A program made the translations under genes and the position numbers. Below the pieces are notes generated by a model that saw only the letters and a list, made by a program, of their open reading frames with translations, had not been told where the DNA came from and searched no databases. A stretch of DNA of 64,000 nt from Aquanectria penicillioides (lineage: Eukaryota > Ascomycota > Sordariomycetes > Hypocreales > Nectriaceae), in NCBI GenBank assembly GCA_003415625.1, contig PYIU01000011.1:1873001-1937000 (forward strand), read 5' to 3'. Shown one piece after another: positions 47,759 to 58,662 of the stretch (the stretch's first letter is position 1; the number at the start of each line of letters is the position of its first letter).

Positions 47759-49601
47759 GGTTGCGAATGGAGCTTTTGTCGGCCAAAGACGCCTCGGGTG
47801 TGTCGGTGATGGGACGGAGGGATGGATTCGAAGACTACCACCAGAAGGGACGGAAGCAATGGAAGTGAACAACACCAGAGAGAGAAGTTTATTGAATTTC
47901 AATAGTGCTGGGCCCTCAGTCTAGTTTTATATGGCCTTTAGATTTCACTCTTTGTTCGCAGCCTTGTGTACTCCGTCCCCACCGAAATGGAAAATTGTTG
48001 GCGACTTACACCCACAACAACGATCCCGTCATAGCCACAGACCCCTCCCAGTGATGCAAACACGCCATTGCATCGGCATTGGATGGAGATAGCAAGATGT
48101 TTAGATCTGGGCCGTCTTGCATTCACCCTTGGGGCACATGGCGAGGCTCGCAGGACCTATGGATAAGCAACTACTTACGGGCCCCCCTGTCCGTTTCTGA
48201 TGTGGAACCGTCAACGCTAAGACCTCAACACTTCCCCAACATGGCCGGGACCAATCATCACGGCGGCCGGAGCTATCCGTTATGACACGGCCGTTGCCCA
48301 TGAGCGGATGCCGAGCGTGGAACATGTGGCTTTGATGGGGTAGATTGCGTCAATCAGCAAACAAGATGCCATTGCATTCCGAGGCAACTCTTTGGTGATT
48401 TTTTCATGTGATAGATAGCGTCTGGTGATGCCACCGTACACAATTGAATCCCTCATCGCATCATGTCTCGCCTCCTGCAACATCAATTGACGATCAACCA
48501 CAGCTGCTCAACAATCCACAGCCAAAATGGCTCTGAAAAAAATTTCTGCAAATCTGACCACTTCACATCCCCAACCCGATGACGAAAACAGCACACGAAC
48601 TCTTCCGCCCCAAAAATATACATGGCCGTGCCGCCCCCAGATCGAACCACTCGTCGACCCATTTCCCTCGCTGGTGACATGATGCAAGGTAGTTTGGCGC
48701 GTGGGGCTCCCTGGGGTCTGGTAGCGAATCACATCTCCTCAAGACATGCTTGTCTTTTGTTGTCTTTTGTTGGCGCTGGCTGGTGTAAAATCCTGAGTCG
48801 AGGCACAATTTGCCAATGAGCTTTGGCCCATTGCCCATCCAGCCACAGCTCAATGACACCTCAGTCTCACGGATCGTCGTAACGGTTTCAACTGCACTCC
48901 CAGTGCATCCGATGGATCTGGAAGATATGAAGATACACGGCCAGGCATTGGTCACTCAAATGTTTCCAAAATCACATGCTATCGCAGAAAGCGAGGCTTG
49001 TCCCAACAGTCTTGATTACCACTAAGAAATCCCCCAATACGATGCTTCCCCCTAGCCCAAGAAGCGAGTCAATAAGCAGCGTGCTCTTAGTATCAAAAAC
49101 AGGTTTCAGAGATTGAATGATAGTGAAGAGAAATTATGTTTTTGACCATTAGTCATGATTCCGTCACCCCGTGGCAAACTCTGGCTTGCTTGTTTTTTCG
49201 ACACTGCGTTTTCTGCTGAGCTATGATGAGCACAGAGGAACGCAGGTGCTACTCCATACCAACTTTTGGCATTTCCTATTTCTGGTCATCGCTATGCGAG
49301 CATTGTTCATTACCGTGTCTCTAGACACTTAAAACCAAAATTCGACATGTCATGTTGAATCCAGATAGGAGCAATTGAGCTATAGGGTAACTGGGTTTAA
49401 GTTGTCAAATCGGCCCAACAGGGTTCGTAACATTCAGCGTGGTCAGAAACACTGAGTAATTCGCTTTAGTGTCCACTTAGGACTTTACTGATATCGTGCA
49501 ATAACATCTCTCGTGTATTGTGTTTGAGTATGAGTTTTTTTTTTTGGGGGGGGGGGGGGGGCGGGAGGGGGAATCTATCGCCTCACTTGCGTCTTTCCCA
49601 A
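47759..49601. other. Long intergenic region upstream of the desaturase
   Basis: About 1.8 kb between the desaturase start and the 3' end of the zinc-finger pseudogene. Probably contains the desaturase promoter near 47760-48500. Open frames of up to 130 codons exist on both strands and overlap each other, with no recognisable domains. A poly-T/poly-G tract lies at 49535-49571. Confidence 0.45.
49535..49571. repeat. Poly-T/poly-G tract
   Basis: 11 T (49535-49545) followed by 16 G (49546-49561), C, GGG, A, GGGGG. Guanine runs of this kind can fold into G-quadruplexes on the plus strand. It lies about 30 bp downstream of the end of the minus-strand zinc-finger gene. Confidence 0.9.
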
Positions 49602-52600
49602 CTAAGCTTTATCTAACTTGAAACAATCACCCCATTGATCATTTAGACCGAAATACAAATTCTGAAAAGTTGCTTCGTCAATGCGACCAAAGCCAACCTC
49701 TCCATTGTCCAATGTGTCTGCAACATGGCCATGATCATCCTGAGATGGATGGGTATCAGCAATACAGGCATCGTAAGTGACCCCATGTTGTGGAATGCCT
49801 AAGTTATCTGCAGTAAAAGTCAATACGTCATCTTCTACGCTAGGCTGCCCACCTAAAGTTAGAGCGACTGAAGTTGGTAATTCAGTGGGCCAAGGCTGAC
49901 TTCCCAATGCTACCCCACTATCTGCTAACGAGCTTCCCGAGGTTTCATGATGAATTCTTCGGTTGTTCCTATGCAGTGATGCCATGGAACGACCTGACGG
50001 GGACGTACTGAGCCACGCCTCGTGTAGTTGACTTAGCCCTTGACGAATGACTTCTCGGAGACCCGAGGCAATGGGAATTCCATTGGCAGATAACCTTTCT
50101 GCCAAAAGATCGGCACCATGCCGCTGTGAAAACTCTTGAAATGCGCACAAGTCCTCTGATAAGCTCGACTCAATGTAAGCAGAAACAGGTCGTGGCTGAC
50201 CAGGGAATACAAGATCCCAGATGACGAACCACATCTCTTCATCTGAGTGATTTCGATTGGATTTACCGGACAGTAATCGTTGTTGCTCATGTGATATACC
50301 TTCCAACTTAGCAGATGTGTCGTATTGACATGGGGGTTCGCTTCTGAAATGGAGTTGAGACGTGTGGTTATCCGGGAATACGGCCAGACATCGTTGGCAG
50401 TAGAAAGTCGGGGCATGATTTCTGGTGATATGCTGCTTCACCCGATTGATCATCAGCAATTTGCGGCTGAAACAATCCCGGTATTTAGTAGGATCCAATT
50501 TCCAAAATGGACAGGCAAATGACCTAGAGGTTTGCGGACCCCTTGGTCGTTTGATTTGTTTTCTAGGTGGTGGATTCTGGTCATTTCCGTCATTGTCACT
50601 GTCAAAGTCAAAACTGCCATCTCTTTTCCTGGTCGTTTGACTTTTAGACCGCATTTCCGCCTTTGGTGCACTATTGATAGATGCTGAACCTTGGCTTGAG
50701 TTATGGGGACCCTCGCTCCCAACCGACCCATCGGTGAGGACCCCAGTTGAGAGGTCCCCATTATCGGTGCTGGTCCAAGTTTTGGATGAGCATCTGAACT
50801 CCATGACTAGTTGGCTCGCCAACGACTTATTGATCTCGAATGTTTCGGCTCTATCATTCCATAAATTGTTTGACATGGTTTCACAACTTTCAGGTATAGA
50901 GAGCATGTCAGACTCAATGGAATTAGCAGGTGTAGATTCGGACTCTACAACCATACTTGACTTTGGTGTTGAATGTTCCGAAAATTCCGGGTCCGTGACG
51001 GAAACGCTGAAACACTCATCATCCTTCTTTACAGGCACTGTCATTGCTTGATGAATATAGTGCTCGTTGAATGTTTTCACACTCTCACAGAGGTCAATGA
51101 TGTGACGATGAGATTCCAGGGTGATCAGATCACTGCCCAGATCACCGTCGATTTTCTTGTCTATCGAGTTCAGAGACTTGCAAGTGCAAGAGACGATAGG
51201 TGGCTGATCAATGTGCCATAGGGTCAACTTGTTTTCAATCTGCACCATCTTCAACGTCGAATTCGACCCCTCGATGGGAAGTTGGCCACTTCGAACCTTT
51301 GGATCTGCCATGCCTGCTAATCTTAATGGCATGTCGGTAGATATCTCTAACCCAGAATAGGGCTTGGTGCGACGACGCGTAGGAAATCCTCGGGCAATGA
51401 CTGGCTGTGCTACCCAAAAGTCCTGTAACAATATTTGCGGGTTATCTTGTACCTGATTGTTGAATATGATTGCCCAGTTCTGGTGGCATGCGAGACCATC
51501 TCAAAAATCTCCATAGGGGGCCGAATTTTCGAATTTGGCGATGTAGGCTTCCGAAGCATCGAAATGCTTAGCTAGACTTCTAAACATATCTGTTGTGGAT
51601 GTTGAAGATATCGACTCAATACGGGGTTCGCTGTGCACAACTTGGCCCTGGAGAGACTGTTGAAGCGCGGCCCCTAGCCAAGCTAACTGCTCACCACACT
51701 CTGCAAGTGAGCTTGCAGGACCACAGGCATGAACAACCAATGAGACACGCCATATTTTAGCTCTTACTTGACTACCATTTGGTAGCTCAGCTGAGGGGTC
51801 TGTCAATACAAGATTCAAGCGTCTGCCCTGTTGAATAATCGACTTACAAGGTTTAGTGCCGTAAAACTCATCAACTGGATTTTGAACAGCATCTAGGAGT
51901 TGCGAACTGCAAAATGACCATGTTTGTTTGAAATAACTTTCGACTGTCGTAGCTTGGATTTGATCCAGAGTAGAGCTTGTCAAGACCGGAAGCTTGGATA
52001 TCTGTGGTATGGACGTGGGTTGTTGTCCAAATTGCTCACTTAACCGTGACAAAATTGGGATCCACGAAAGCCAAAAAGTAGCGCGGTGAACCTTTGGGGC
52101 TTGACTTTTGCTGAGTGTTCCAGTCGGAAGTTTGCTTAAAATGAATTGTCGAACTCGATCGGTCATTGTGCGTCCCTTTGCATCTCCCCAATACATCTTG
52201 GTCGAATTTGAGAGATTACCGACCAACCACTGGTAAGCTGGGCTCGAAGTAATGGCTCGGCTAGTTTTTTCCATGAATAATTCGTCTTGTTCAATGTCAT
52301 CCATATCATCATCTGCAACCCCTTCGAAGTATTCTGATGAATCAATCTTCACATTTGCATTGGATGGTTGTCTGTCCTAAAGTCTCATTTTATCATCAAG
52401 AGCCATGACGTTCGAGGTCACTTCATGCGTCGCTGGCATCTGGTTCTCGTCATTGCAACGTTGAAATAGATCTTCAAGCTGGTTCACTATTGCTCTATGA
52501 GTACGTTTATTAAGTCAGCTATGGACAGCTTAGACACGGACTATGATGACAAGCCTCAATAACTTACCGGTGATGTCTATGAATGAAGTACATAGTTTCT

Positions 52601-54147
52601 AGATTTATGATGGTTGGATCTTCATGGCCTAGTTTAATCGCGAATGCCTTTACGAGAGCTGGAAGTCCAGTTGAGATAACGTCCCAAGTTGAGTTAGTTA
52701 GACCAGAACGGATCCTACTATGAATGTCCCCACATATTTTTGCAATGCATAGTTTAGAAGCACTGGGAATCACAGTGGTTGCTGCTGAGTATATGGTCAT
52801 TGTTTCCAGAGGGGATGATTCGATAGATACGCTGCTCTTACCAGAGCTTGAATTCTTTTCGCCAGGTTCAGGATGTAGCAAAGATGAGTATCCCGAGTCT
52901 GTAGGTACAACTCCATTGGAACCTATCCATTCAGATTTGCTAAATAGGGAGTTGCCTGGTTCGCTAATTTGGAGCGACATGTCCCCTGAGGCAATGGTAA
53001 CTGTTTGATTCGGTATGCTGTAAGCAAAGGACCTGCTATGAAACACCTGTGCGTCTTGGCTGTTGATTAATTGCTGTTTAGATTCACTTCGTGGCATTTC
53101 TGGCCATCCAGAATTGACCATCTGCAGGTGAGGGACGTCAATGGAATCTTCTCAGGAGGTTTCACGCCACTCTTCTCCCAGTGTTGAGCCCATGGTTCTA
53201 AGCTATCATTAACAATGAAATATTGATGGCTAGATGGAAGACATATCCGTACTGATTTAAAAAACCTTCCCAATTGTCAATTGAGAGCTCTTTGTCCTTA
53301 TAACTGCTGTCGTGATCTGGATTGCAGCTGTCTACCCTAATCTGTTGCGGGGCTGACATCGGATGGCACATGACCGACATTTGCAGACATGTTTCTGTTC
53401 TTCACTGTGGTTAATTTTTGTCTGTCTTGCATGGTGAGTCATTATGTGTCGTTTGAGGTCTCTTTCCCAGGCATATGCTGCAGAACAGTTTGGAACGTTG
53501 CACCTAGCAGGTTTGTCATGATGACGCATGTGCTTGCTATGTTTATGTGAATAGTACTCGATTGAAGATTTGTTTTGAGTAACTTACTTGAAATTTGATT
53601 TTCTCGATAGCCATATGTCGCAAACTTGGCATTGATATTGATATGTATGATTGGGTGCAAGAGTAGAATATTGTGAGCTGGGCCTCATTCCAGATGAATG
53701 TGCATTCGCGTCCGGTTCTTTCCTCAGAATTCTAGGATCAAGAGATTGTAAAGCATTGATAGGACTAGGATAATTTTTCATGTCGTTATGTCTCTCCGTC
53801 TTATTGACATGTAGGGATTCGGAATCGTAGTGACCAGGAAGAGACCATGGATCGATGTCCGAAAATTCCCACATATCTGTTTTGTTTGACAAACCAACCT
53901 CCGTAGCATTTCCCCAAGAGGGATCAACAGCTCCGACTGCCCATATATCACTAGTGTTCAAATCACGAAGAGTCTCAGACCCAGAGGTTGAATCACTCAG
54001 CTGACTTGATTGGAATCTGCATATCCATGAATCCATAGGAGCTGACATAGCTTCTTGACCTGGTCTGATTGAAGGTAGACCGTGTGGACTGCTAGGATCT
54101 TCTGTGCGAGTCGAATGCACCAACGGTTCTGCCAGGGATTTAATCAT
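49602..54147 (-). pseudogene. Large C2H2 zinc-finger gene with in-frame nonsense codons
   Basis: The minus-strand frame starts at ATG 54147. The first exon (to about 53590) ends in CQVCDIWLSRKSNF, and after a GTAAGT intron the second half (KHMRHH) completes a CX2CX12HX3H finger; a second finger follows (CNVPNCSAAYAW...H...H). Further exons lie at about 53280-53400, 53160-53230, 52570-53121, 51501-52500 and 49602-51431, several separated by very short introns I could only infer. Near 50430-50530 is another Cys/His-rich block (FACPFWKLDP..., CQRC, HITRNH). Two stops interrupt otherwise continuous coding: TAG at about 52379 (unless it is an intron acceptor) and TGA at about 51501, where the frame continues directly as DGLACHQNWAIIF. 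Both fit C-to-T change. The role would be DNA or RNA binding; target unknown. Confidence 0.65.
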
Positions 54148-55420
54148 TTTTGATTAGGCGAAGTCTTAATTCAAGACCAAAGCAATGAAACAGAACAATC
54201 GGAAAAGGATGCGCAAAATACGTAATGTATGTCAACATCAGCATCCTCGAGAAGAGAATGAGTTTTCAAGACAAGGGCCTTGGAAAATGGCAACTGATAA
54301 AACAGTAAGACTCGGCAGACAGCGTTGTTCGAGTTTGACACATTTGTGTCATTTGCATTCCATTGGTGGGTTTGACTGGCAGGTCTTACTTCCCCGCTTG
54401 GGTTATGGCCCAACCAATGATAGCAAGCTGCATAGTCGTGGGAAGGCAAGGCTCAGCCTTTCCTCTCTAATTTAGTTACATTTGGCTTACTATTGAAGCT
54501 ATTAAAGATTTAAAAATTGTGAATCGCTCTAGTGAAAGCAGTCTCCGTATTCTAATTTCCTTAAAATTTGGAAGACGGTGAGCAATAAATATCGTGCGGT
54601 GAAATCACCAGCACATTCTCCCAAAAGAACGCGGTTTCTTGGACGTATTCATCTTGTCGTCTATCTTTTTTAGTAAAGTTTCGTCTTTTCACTATGAACT
54701 ATCACGGATCCATGTCTGAGTTAAACAGATCGAGTTGCGTCGCTGACCTACCCACCATGAATTCAATGCTGAACTTACTGGAACAACAGAACTGCTTCTA
54801 GCTTAACGTATTGAATAACTCATATTATAGTCGTTAGATCAGATTATATATTGCTGAAGCCACCCAGCACTCATGTTTCAGCGCAACCTATGTGCCGCCT
54901 CAAACGGTTCCACCGTGCTACTTGAGGCATACCGCATATAAATACCCCAAATACGAAAAATGTCCGTCTAGAGGACTCCAAGAATGCTATAATTACGAGG
55001 TAAGAATGTATTTTATTTATTTACTGATCGTTGTCAACCTCGGCAGAAAACCATACAAGCCTACCATGCACTGACTGGTGTGTCCCTTGTCTACAGATCT
55101 GACTTAGAGAAACTTCATAACGAAAACTTAATTCCCTGCTGTCTGCCTTGGAGTGTTGCCACCTCCGTGCCCGTGAGTTCTTCCGCGAACTTCAGAGATA
55201 TTGGCCATTAAAGACGCCGAACGATGGGGCCGCGTGTGAGCATGAATGCGATCCTGAAGGAGCCGCTAGGCATCAATGTGGGGCTAAAGTCGGTCCTGAA
55301 TTTATATGTCGAGGCGTGTGGGCGACGTAATCAGCTGCGGTGAGATTCTTTCATCTTGCACCATCGAAATTGCTCGTAATCCAGCACTCGCTACTTCATC
55401 TCATCAACGACTGAGGGTCT
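54148..55420. other. Divergent intergenic region
   Basis: Lies between the minus-strand zinc-finger gene and the plus-strand F-box gene and so should hold both promoters. Frames of 60-96 codons (for example 54171-54475) show nothing recognisable. Confidence 0.45.
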
Positions 55421-56815
55421 ATGGGGTATTCCGAAGTTTACTGTCACATATGTGGCGTCACCTTCAACTGTGGCCGCATCCGGACGGCAACAGAACCTCG
55501 CTCTGCTGCTTGGGGCCCAAATGGGACCTATGACAAGTACATCTATGGAGGGTTCCAGAGACCTTATATTCACAAAGGTGGCCGTCGACCACCGGATGGG
55601 TGCCCTTCTGATTGCATGGTCGCGCTTCGACCGCTCGAAGAGGACGAGGATGGGGCCGAAGAAGAGGTGGACACGGAGTCTGGCGAGGCCCAAGACCAAA
55701 TGTGGCCACATATCCTGTCCGACAGTGATATGGATACAATGGCCGACATAATCAAAGGCGCGGGCGTCACTCACAGACTAGAGCACATCGCCGGTATGGG
55801 ATGTCTGGAGAACGGATATAACGGAAACATAATATCCGCCGACGAAATGCGAGGAGCCAACACGGTCCAATGCCTTGTGTACAAGGCCGGGCAATGGGCC
55901 GCAGAAGAAGATGATGAGCCGTTTGAAGTATCGAGCAAATTGTTCCTTAGTGGGCTTTGCGATTACATGCCGAGCCGGGACTCGAGTTGGCCCGAGTTCT
56001 TCCCTGCCCGCCATGGATGCAACGAAGCGGTTGCTGAGAATTTCATCTTCGACGATGATGAAAGATCCGATGCGCTGCCCTTTCACCCTGGGTGCTTTGA
56101 AGTCTTCAAACGTGCCTGCATCCGTCGCTATGGTCACATCGATGTTGGTGCCTTGATGCTATGGCGGGACATAGATCCAGATTTTGAGGACACTCCACGA
56201 GACCCTGCAGTAAGGCAAGGCAAACTGCAGTGGTGGTACCACAACGTTGGCCATGAATATCTTGTCGCCAACCCGTGTCATGTTCCCGGGCTCAGCGACA
56301 TCTTCTCAACTGTTCCCGAACTTGAGTTTTCAATCGCGGCAGACGCTCAACCAATTATTACTTACTCCGAGTCTCTTGATATCTTCCATCGTCTGCCAAT
56401 GGAGATTTGCACGTTGATATTGCTCGAATTGACATCCAATGATGTCAAGAACCTTCGACTAAGCTCTCGTGCGTTTCGTTATATGCCAAAAGAGGTATAT
56501 CGCAAGTTGCTAATCGAAGATTTTCCCTGGCTTTGGGAGGTCTGGTGCCCGCTTGAATACTCGAAATGGGTTTCGAGAACAGCCCAAGAGCTGGAAAAGG
56601 CTGCAAGGAATGCCAAGATCCCTAGCAAGCCTGGTACTAGTCTCATTTCCGCCAATCATTCCTTGGACTGGAGCCTAGTCGGTAAAGAAGTATTGAAAGG
56701 CATTGCCATGGGCAAGTTGATAGGACTACGAAATCGACGGCGAATCTGGAAGGACTGCGAGTATCTCCTGGACCGTGTGGATCAGCATAGAAAATCGCAA
56801 AGTCATGAGGAATGA
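55421..56815 (+). CDS. F-box protein of a fungal-specific type
   Basis: Single exon, 464 residues from ATG 55421. The N-terminus reads MGYSEVYCHICGVTFN with a CxxC pair, typical of a fungal F-box family in which a small Cys motif precedes a long middle region. The F-box is at about residues 323-362 (FHRLPMEICTLILLEL...DVKNLRLSSRAFR). An acidic stretch (EEDEDGAEEEVDTE) occurs near residues 73-87. Proteins of this kind are thought to bind Skp1 in SCF ubiquitin ligases and recruit unknown substrates. The frame is clean and the gene looks intact. Confidence 0.8.
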   Translation: MGYSEVYCHICGVTFNCGRIRTATEPRSAAWGPNGTYDKYIYGGFQRPYIHKGGRRPPDGCPSDCMVALRPLEEDEDGAEEEVDTESGEAQDQMWPHILSDSDMDTMADIIKGAGVTHRLEHIAGMGCLENGYNGNIISADEMRGANTVQCLVYKAGQWAAEEDDEPFEVSSKLFLSGLCDYMPSRDSSWPEFFPARHGCNEAVAENFIFDDDERSDALPFHPGCFEVFKRACIRRYGHIDVGALMLWRDIDPDFEDTPRDPAVRQGKLQWWYHNVGHEYLVANPCHVPGLSDIFSTVPELEFSIAADAQPIITYSESLDIFHRLPMEICTLILLELTSNDVKNLRLSSRAFRYMPKEVYRKLLIEDFPWLWEVWCPLEYSKWVSRTAQELEKAARNAKIPSKPGTSLISANHSLDWSLVGKEVLKGIAMGKLIGLRNRRRIWKDCEYLLDRVDQHRKSQSHEE

Positions 56816-57237
56816 GGTTGATAAGGGGAAATGACTAGAACAAGACAAAAAGTCTTGGATCTGTGTTATTGGTTAATACAACCACCGCAGTGTTGCATGT
56901 TTTCTGATAGAGTTTTTCGCGTATGATCCTTGGAAGGCTTTCCAGAAATATATGAAAAATCGTTAAAATGATTTGAAACTTTTGATTGAAATTTAATTCG
57001 TCTTGGTCAGCATCTTTAAGCAACTCTCGCTTGGTAATTGGCTTAATATCAAAATATCGCGAATTTTTGCGAACCATTCTCCTTTTCCTCCTTTGATAAA
57101 TTTCTTTACGCACTTCTCCTTCTTCTCTAATCTGCTAGCATAAACTATCACACTAGTTTCTGGTTCCAATATGATTGACACCTATAGCGAGTCTCTGTAA
57201 AATAGATAATTTCACGTCATTTCGGACCAATCCAAGC
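56816..57237. other. AT-rich spacer downstream of the F-box gene
   Basis: A 92-codon frame on the minus strand (56835-57113) is rich in Lys, Arg and Ile with no recognisable domain. I regard it as unsupported. Confidence 0.35.
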
Positions 57238-58028
57238 TTATTCTAGACTGGCGAGCACTTTACGACATCGGTCATCAGCATCGTGATATTTCTGAGCGTC
57301 CATGAGCACCACTGTCATGTTAAACATGACCATGATTTTTCTGAAGTTCTCAAAGCCGAGTTCGGCTATGTGAAGATCAAGAGTCTCGTGGAGCAATCGG
57401 TATGTCTGATCGTGATGGCTGTGGTGATTCAGCGTCATGGCGTAAAGGTTCATGAAGGACAGAATAGAAAAACGTCTTTCCCCAAGTACCTTTTTCAATC
57501 CTTGAAGACTCCTTTCGTGTAATCGTCTTGCCTCATTTAACTCATGCAATCTAAAAACCACGCTAGCAAGCCTGCCGCTGCATTGCTCCCTCGAAACGGA
57601 GTTGCAAGGAAGATAACGCCGACGGTCGAGTTGAGGATATCATGATATGGACTACCTGATGATGCTGCTCGGTTGATAGCCTGGATGAATTAGCCCTAGA
57701 CCTGTATCCTAAGCAGGCGACTCCAACTTCGGCTAAGATAAAGCCTCCGAAGCAGGAGGCCACAAAAATGACGGGCCGTGGCGGGGAGACTCTTGAACAC
57801 TCTTCACTTTCGCAAGTAGTGTGTCTGCATGTCCCAACAAGGTTTGCATGGCCGAGTGATCGAAATAACTAGCATTCCAGTCATATGCAAGAACTCTTGC
57901 TTCAGGCACTGCTTTAGAAAGCATGTAGACACCAGTCAACTAGTTGATAACGGCACCACCGTCACTGGATTTCCTTTTGCATTCCCATGTTCGTGACTGG
58001 GCCTCCAGCCCCGTGGATCGCCATGATG
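57238..58028 (-). pseudogene. NLR-like gene remnant: hydrolase-type N-terminus joined to TPR C-terminus
   Basis: Minus strand. From about 58028 to 57770 the sequence reads like the alpha/beta-hydrolase-type N-terminal domain of fungal NLR proteins (HGAGG, then VPEARVLAYDWNASYF and LLGHADTLLA). After a shift near 57770 comes VIFVASCFGGFILAEV, the nucleophile-elbow region. From 57561 to 57238 is a tetratricopeptide segment (NEARRLHERSLQGLKKVLG, with repeats of about 42 residues). The NB-ARC or NACHT nucleotide-binding domain that should lie between is missing, so an internal deletion has joined the two ends. In intact form such proteins act in fungal self/non-self recognition. Confidence 0.6.
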
Positions 58029-58662
58029 TTATTTTATGAGTTTCGGTGAGTCAGCGCCAAACTTAGACAGCTTACATACTCTTGGACCCTCGTTGGATCA
58101 CCTACAGTCGGTGCTACCCTGCGAAGACCTAAATGTCTGACACAGGTGGTACCCTGCAGTGGTTCGTTACCATATTCGGTGGATCTCATGCACTGCAGAG
58201 ACACTGTCACACATTTGAGACTGTTTTGTCTTTCTGACCACGCATTACGGCTCGCTATCCAATTCAGATTGACAACTGTGAGTGTGATAGATCCTCGCAG
58301 CTGAGAGAAGGCAAGAGCTGGAAAAAATCTTGCGAACTCATCAGGCTGCGTCGAAACTGGGCGCTGAGCCTTCACGTGATGATAGTGCCATGATTGGCTT
58401 GCTTGTGCAGCTGAAGATGATATTTGCCAACACAAAGTGCATGCATATAGTCAATAAGATTGGTTTCATAGACTGCAAGGGTGTTAGGTCGCCACAAAAA
58501 GGCTGGTGTTTATGCAATCAAAACGTGCCTCTATTTTTTGTCTCAAACAAGTGTATTATAATATCTCGATGCTGTATGTGCATCAGGTGAATCATAACGC
58601 AGCCATTCCACACCCTAGCAACCAAGTCCCAGCCTCGGAGCCCAAATTGATACCAAATGCAG
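58029..58662. other. Intergenic, nothing recognised
   Basis: Overlapping short frames on both strands (133 codons at 58034-58435 on minus, 81-86 codons on plus at 58330-58751), none with a recognisable domain. Confidence 0.4.

Noticed and set aside
47759..47902. 48-residue N-terminal extension of the desaturase starting at 47902
   Set aside because: The upstream stretch looks like a 5' leader; fungal Ole1 proteins normally begin close to the MSSDS start and the resulting length fits the family.
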